64,000 bases of DNA from Acheta domesticus (taxonomy: Eukaryota; Arthropoda; Insecta; Orthoptera; Gryllidae). Below, one piece after another: positions 63,889 through 64,000 of this stretch (position 1 is the first letter of the stretch; each line of letters opens with the position of its first letter). Location: contig JAHLJT010000631.1 of assembly GCA_031308135.1 (NCBI GenBank), forward strand, positions 255,501 through 319,500. Reading direction: 5' to 3'. Below the pieces are notes generated by a model. It saw only the letters and a list, made by a program, of their open reading frames with translations. It had not been told where the DNA came from and did no database searches. The translations under genes were made by a program, and so were the position numbers.

Positions 63889-64000
63889 TGAAACTCGATG
63901 TAATGGGTATTAATACACTCGTGAAGTTTACGATACTCGCTCGTTCCTCTCTCATGTATCACACTCGTGTATTAATACCCATCATTACATCATCGTTTCA
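63889..64000. repeat. Inverted repeat reaching the window edge
   Basis: GATGTAATGGGTATTAATAC, ACTCGTG at the left is mirrored by CACGAGTGTATTAATACCCA...ATTACATCATCG at the right, with a ~45-bp centre. The right arm may continue past the window. Confidence 0.7.

Overview
The window looks like a repeat-rich stretch of an arthropod nuclear genome, most likely an insect. The evidence is spliced coding sequence with GT/AG introns, AT-rich intergenic DNA, tRNA-derived SINEs, Helitrons, hAT and Tc1/pogo-type MITEs, and several clades of non-LTR retrotransposon. I cannot name the species. The repeat content would fit a large-genome hemimetabolous insect such as a cockroach, termite or stick insect, but that is a guess. 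No tRNA or rRNA gene, bacterial operon or CRISPR array was found. A run of exactly 100 N at 36749-36848 marks an assembly gap.

Host genes are few. (1) An intronless 167-codon four-pass membrane protein at 10988-11491; its 3' half and 3' flank are repeated base for base 587 bp downstream. (2) A leucine-rich-repeat gene on the minus strand (21454-23766): one long exon, a phase-1 intron and a second LRR exon, with about 21 repeats of 24 residues and one frameshift. A possible first coding exon lies at 16824-16960. Everything else recognisable is mobile or repetitive.

Layout. 0-9 kb: a 5'-truncated CR1-like LINE (1008-2408, minus), two Helitron 3' ends with matching hairpins (3386 and 6430), imperfect tandem repeats and a possible LTR/primer-binding-site relic. 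9-16 kb: THAP-domain remnant, the four-pass gene and its duplication, and a decayed jockey-like LINE split by a 1.37-kb DNA transposon (12851-14222) that keeps its TIRs and a 3-bp target duplication. 17-28 kb: MITEs, a SINE, a hAT element with a perfect 8-bp target duplication (20447-21217), the LRR gene, a hammerhead-like motif, and a Helitron helicase relic plus a second Helitron whose hairpins covary. 27.7-28.9 kb: a ~305-bp tandem repeat. 29-33 kb: foldback MITEs, GC-rich islands and a SINE. 33.1-40.4 kb: a degenerate ~23-bp satellite (consensus near AAACCGACCAAAAACAACTA) that flips orientation at about 34.97 and 36.31 kb and reappears at 56.19-56.53 kb.

43.3-47.8 kb holds a nearly complete CR1-like LINE. 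Its ORF1 carries a 2A-like motif and an SGNH-esterase domain, and its ORF2 carries an AP-endonuclease and reverse transcriptase. It sits inside one copy of a ~0.8-kb tandem duplication, so the empty site can be read from the other copy. About 48.3-56.2 kb holds the most unusual object: a long GC-rich element of the restriction-like-endonuclease (R2/NeSL) type, not in rDNA. It has a ~650-residue proline-rich leader, five alternating CCHH/CCHC zinc fingers, an RT with all catalytic aspartates, and a CCHC plus PD-(D/E)XK endonuclease separated from the RT by a Pro/Ala-rich insert. Its 3' end abuts the satellite. 56.5-64 kb: a ~200-bp tandem repeat, another fragment of the CR1-like LINE (57590-58045, minus), a ~770-bp foldback, a CpG-rich island at 60.66-61.56 kb, and an inverted repeat running into the window edge.
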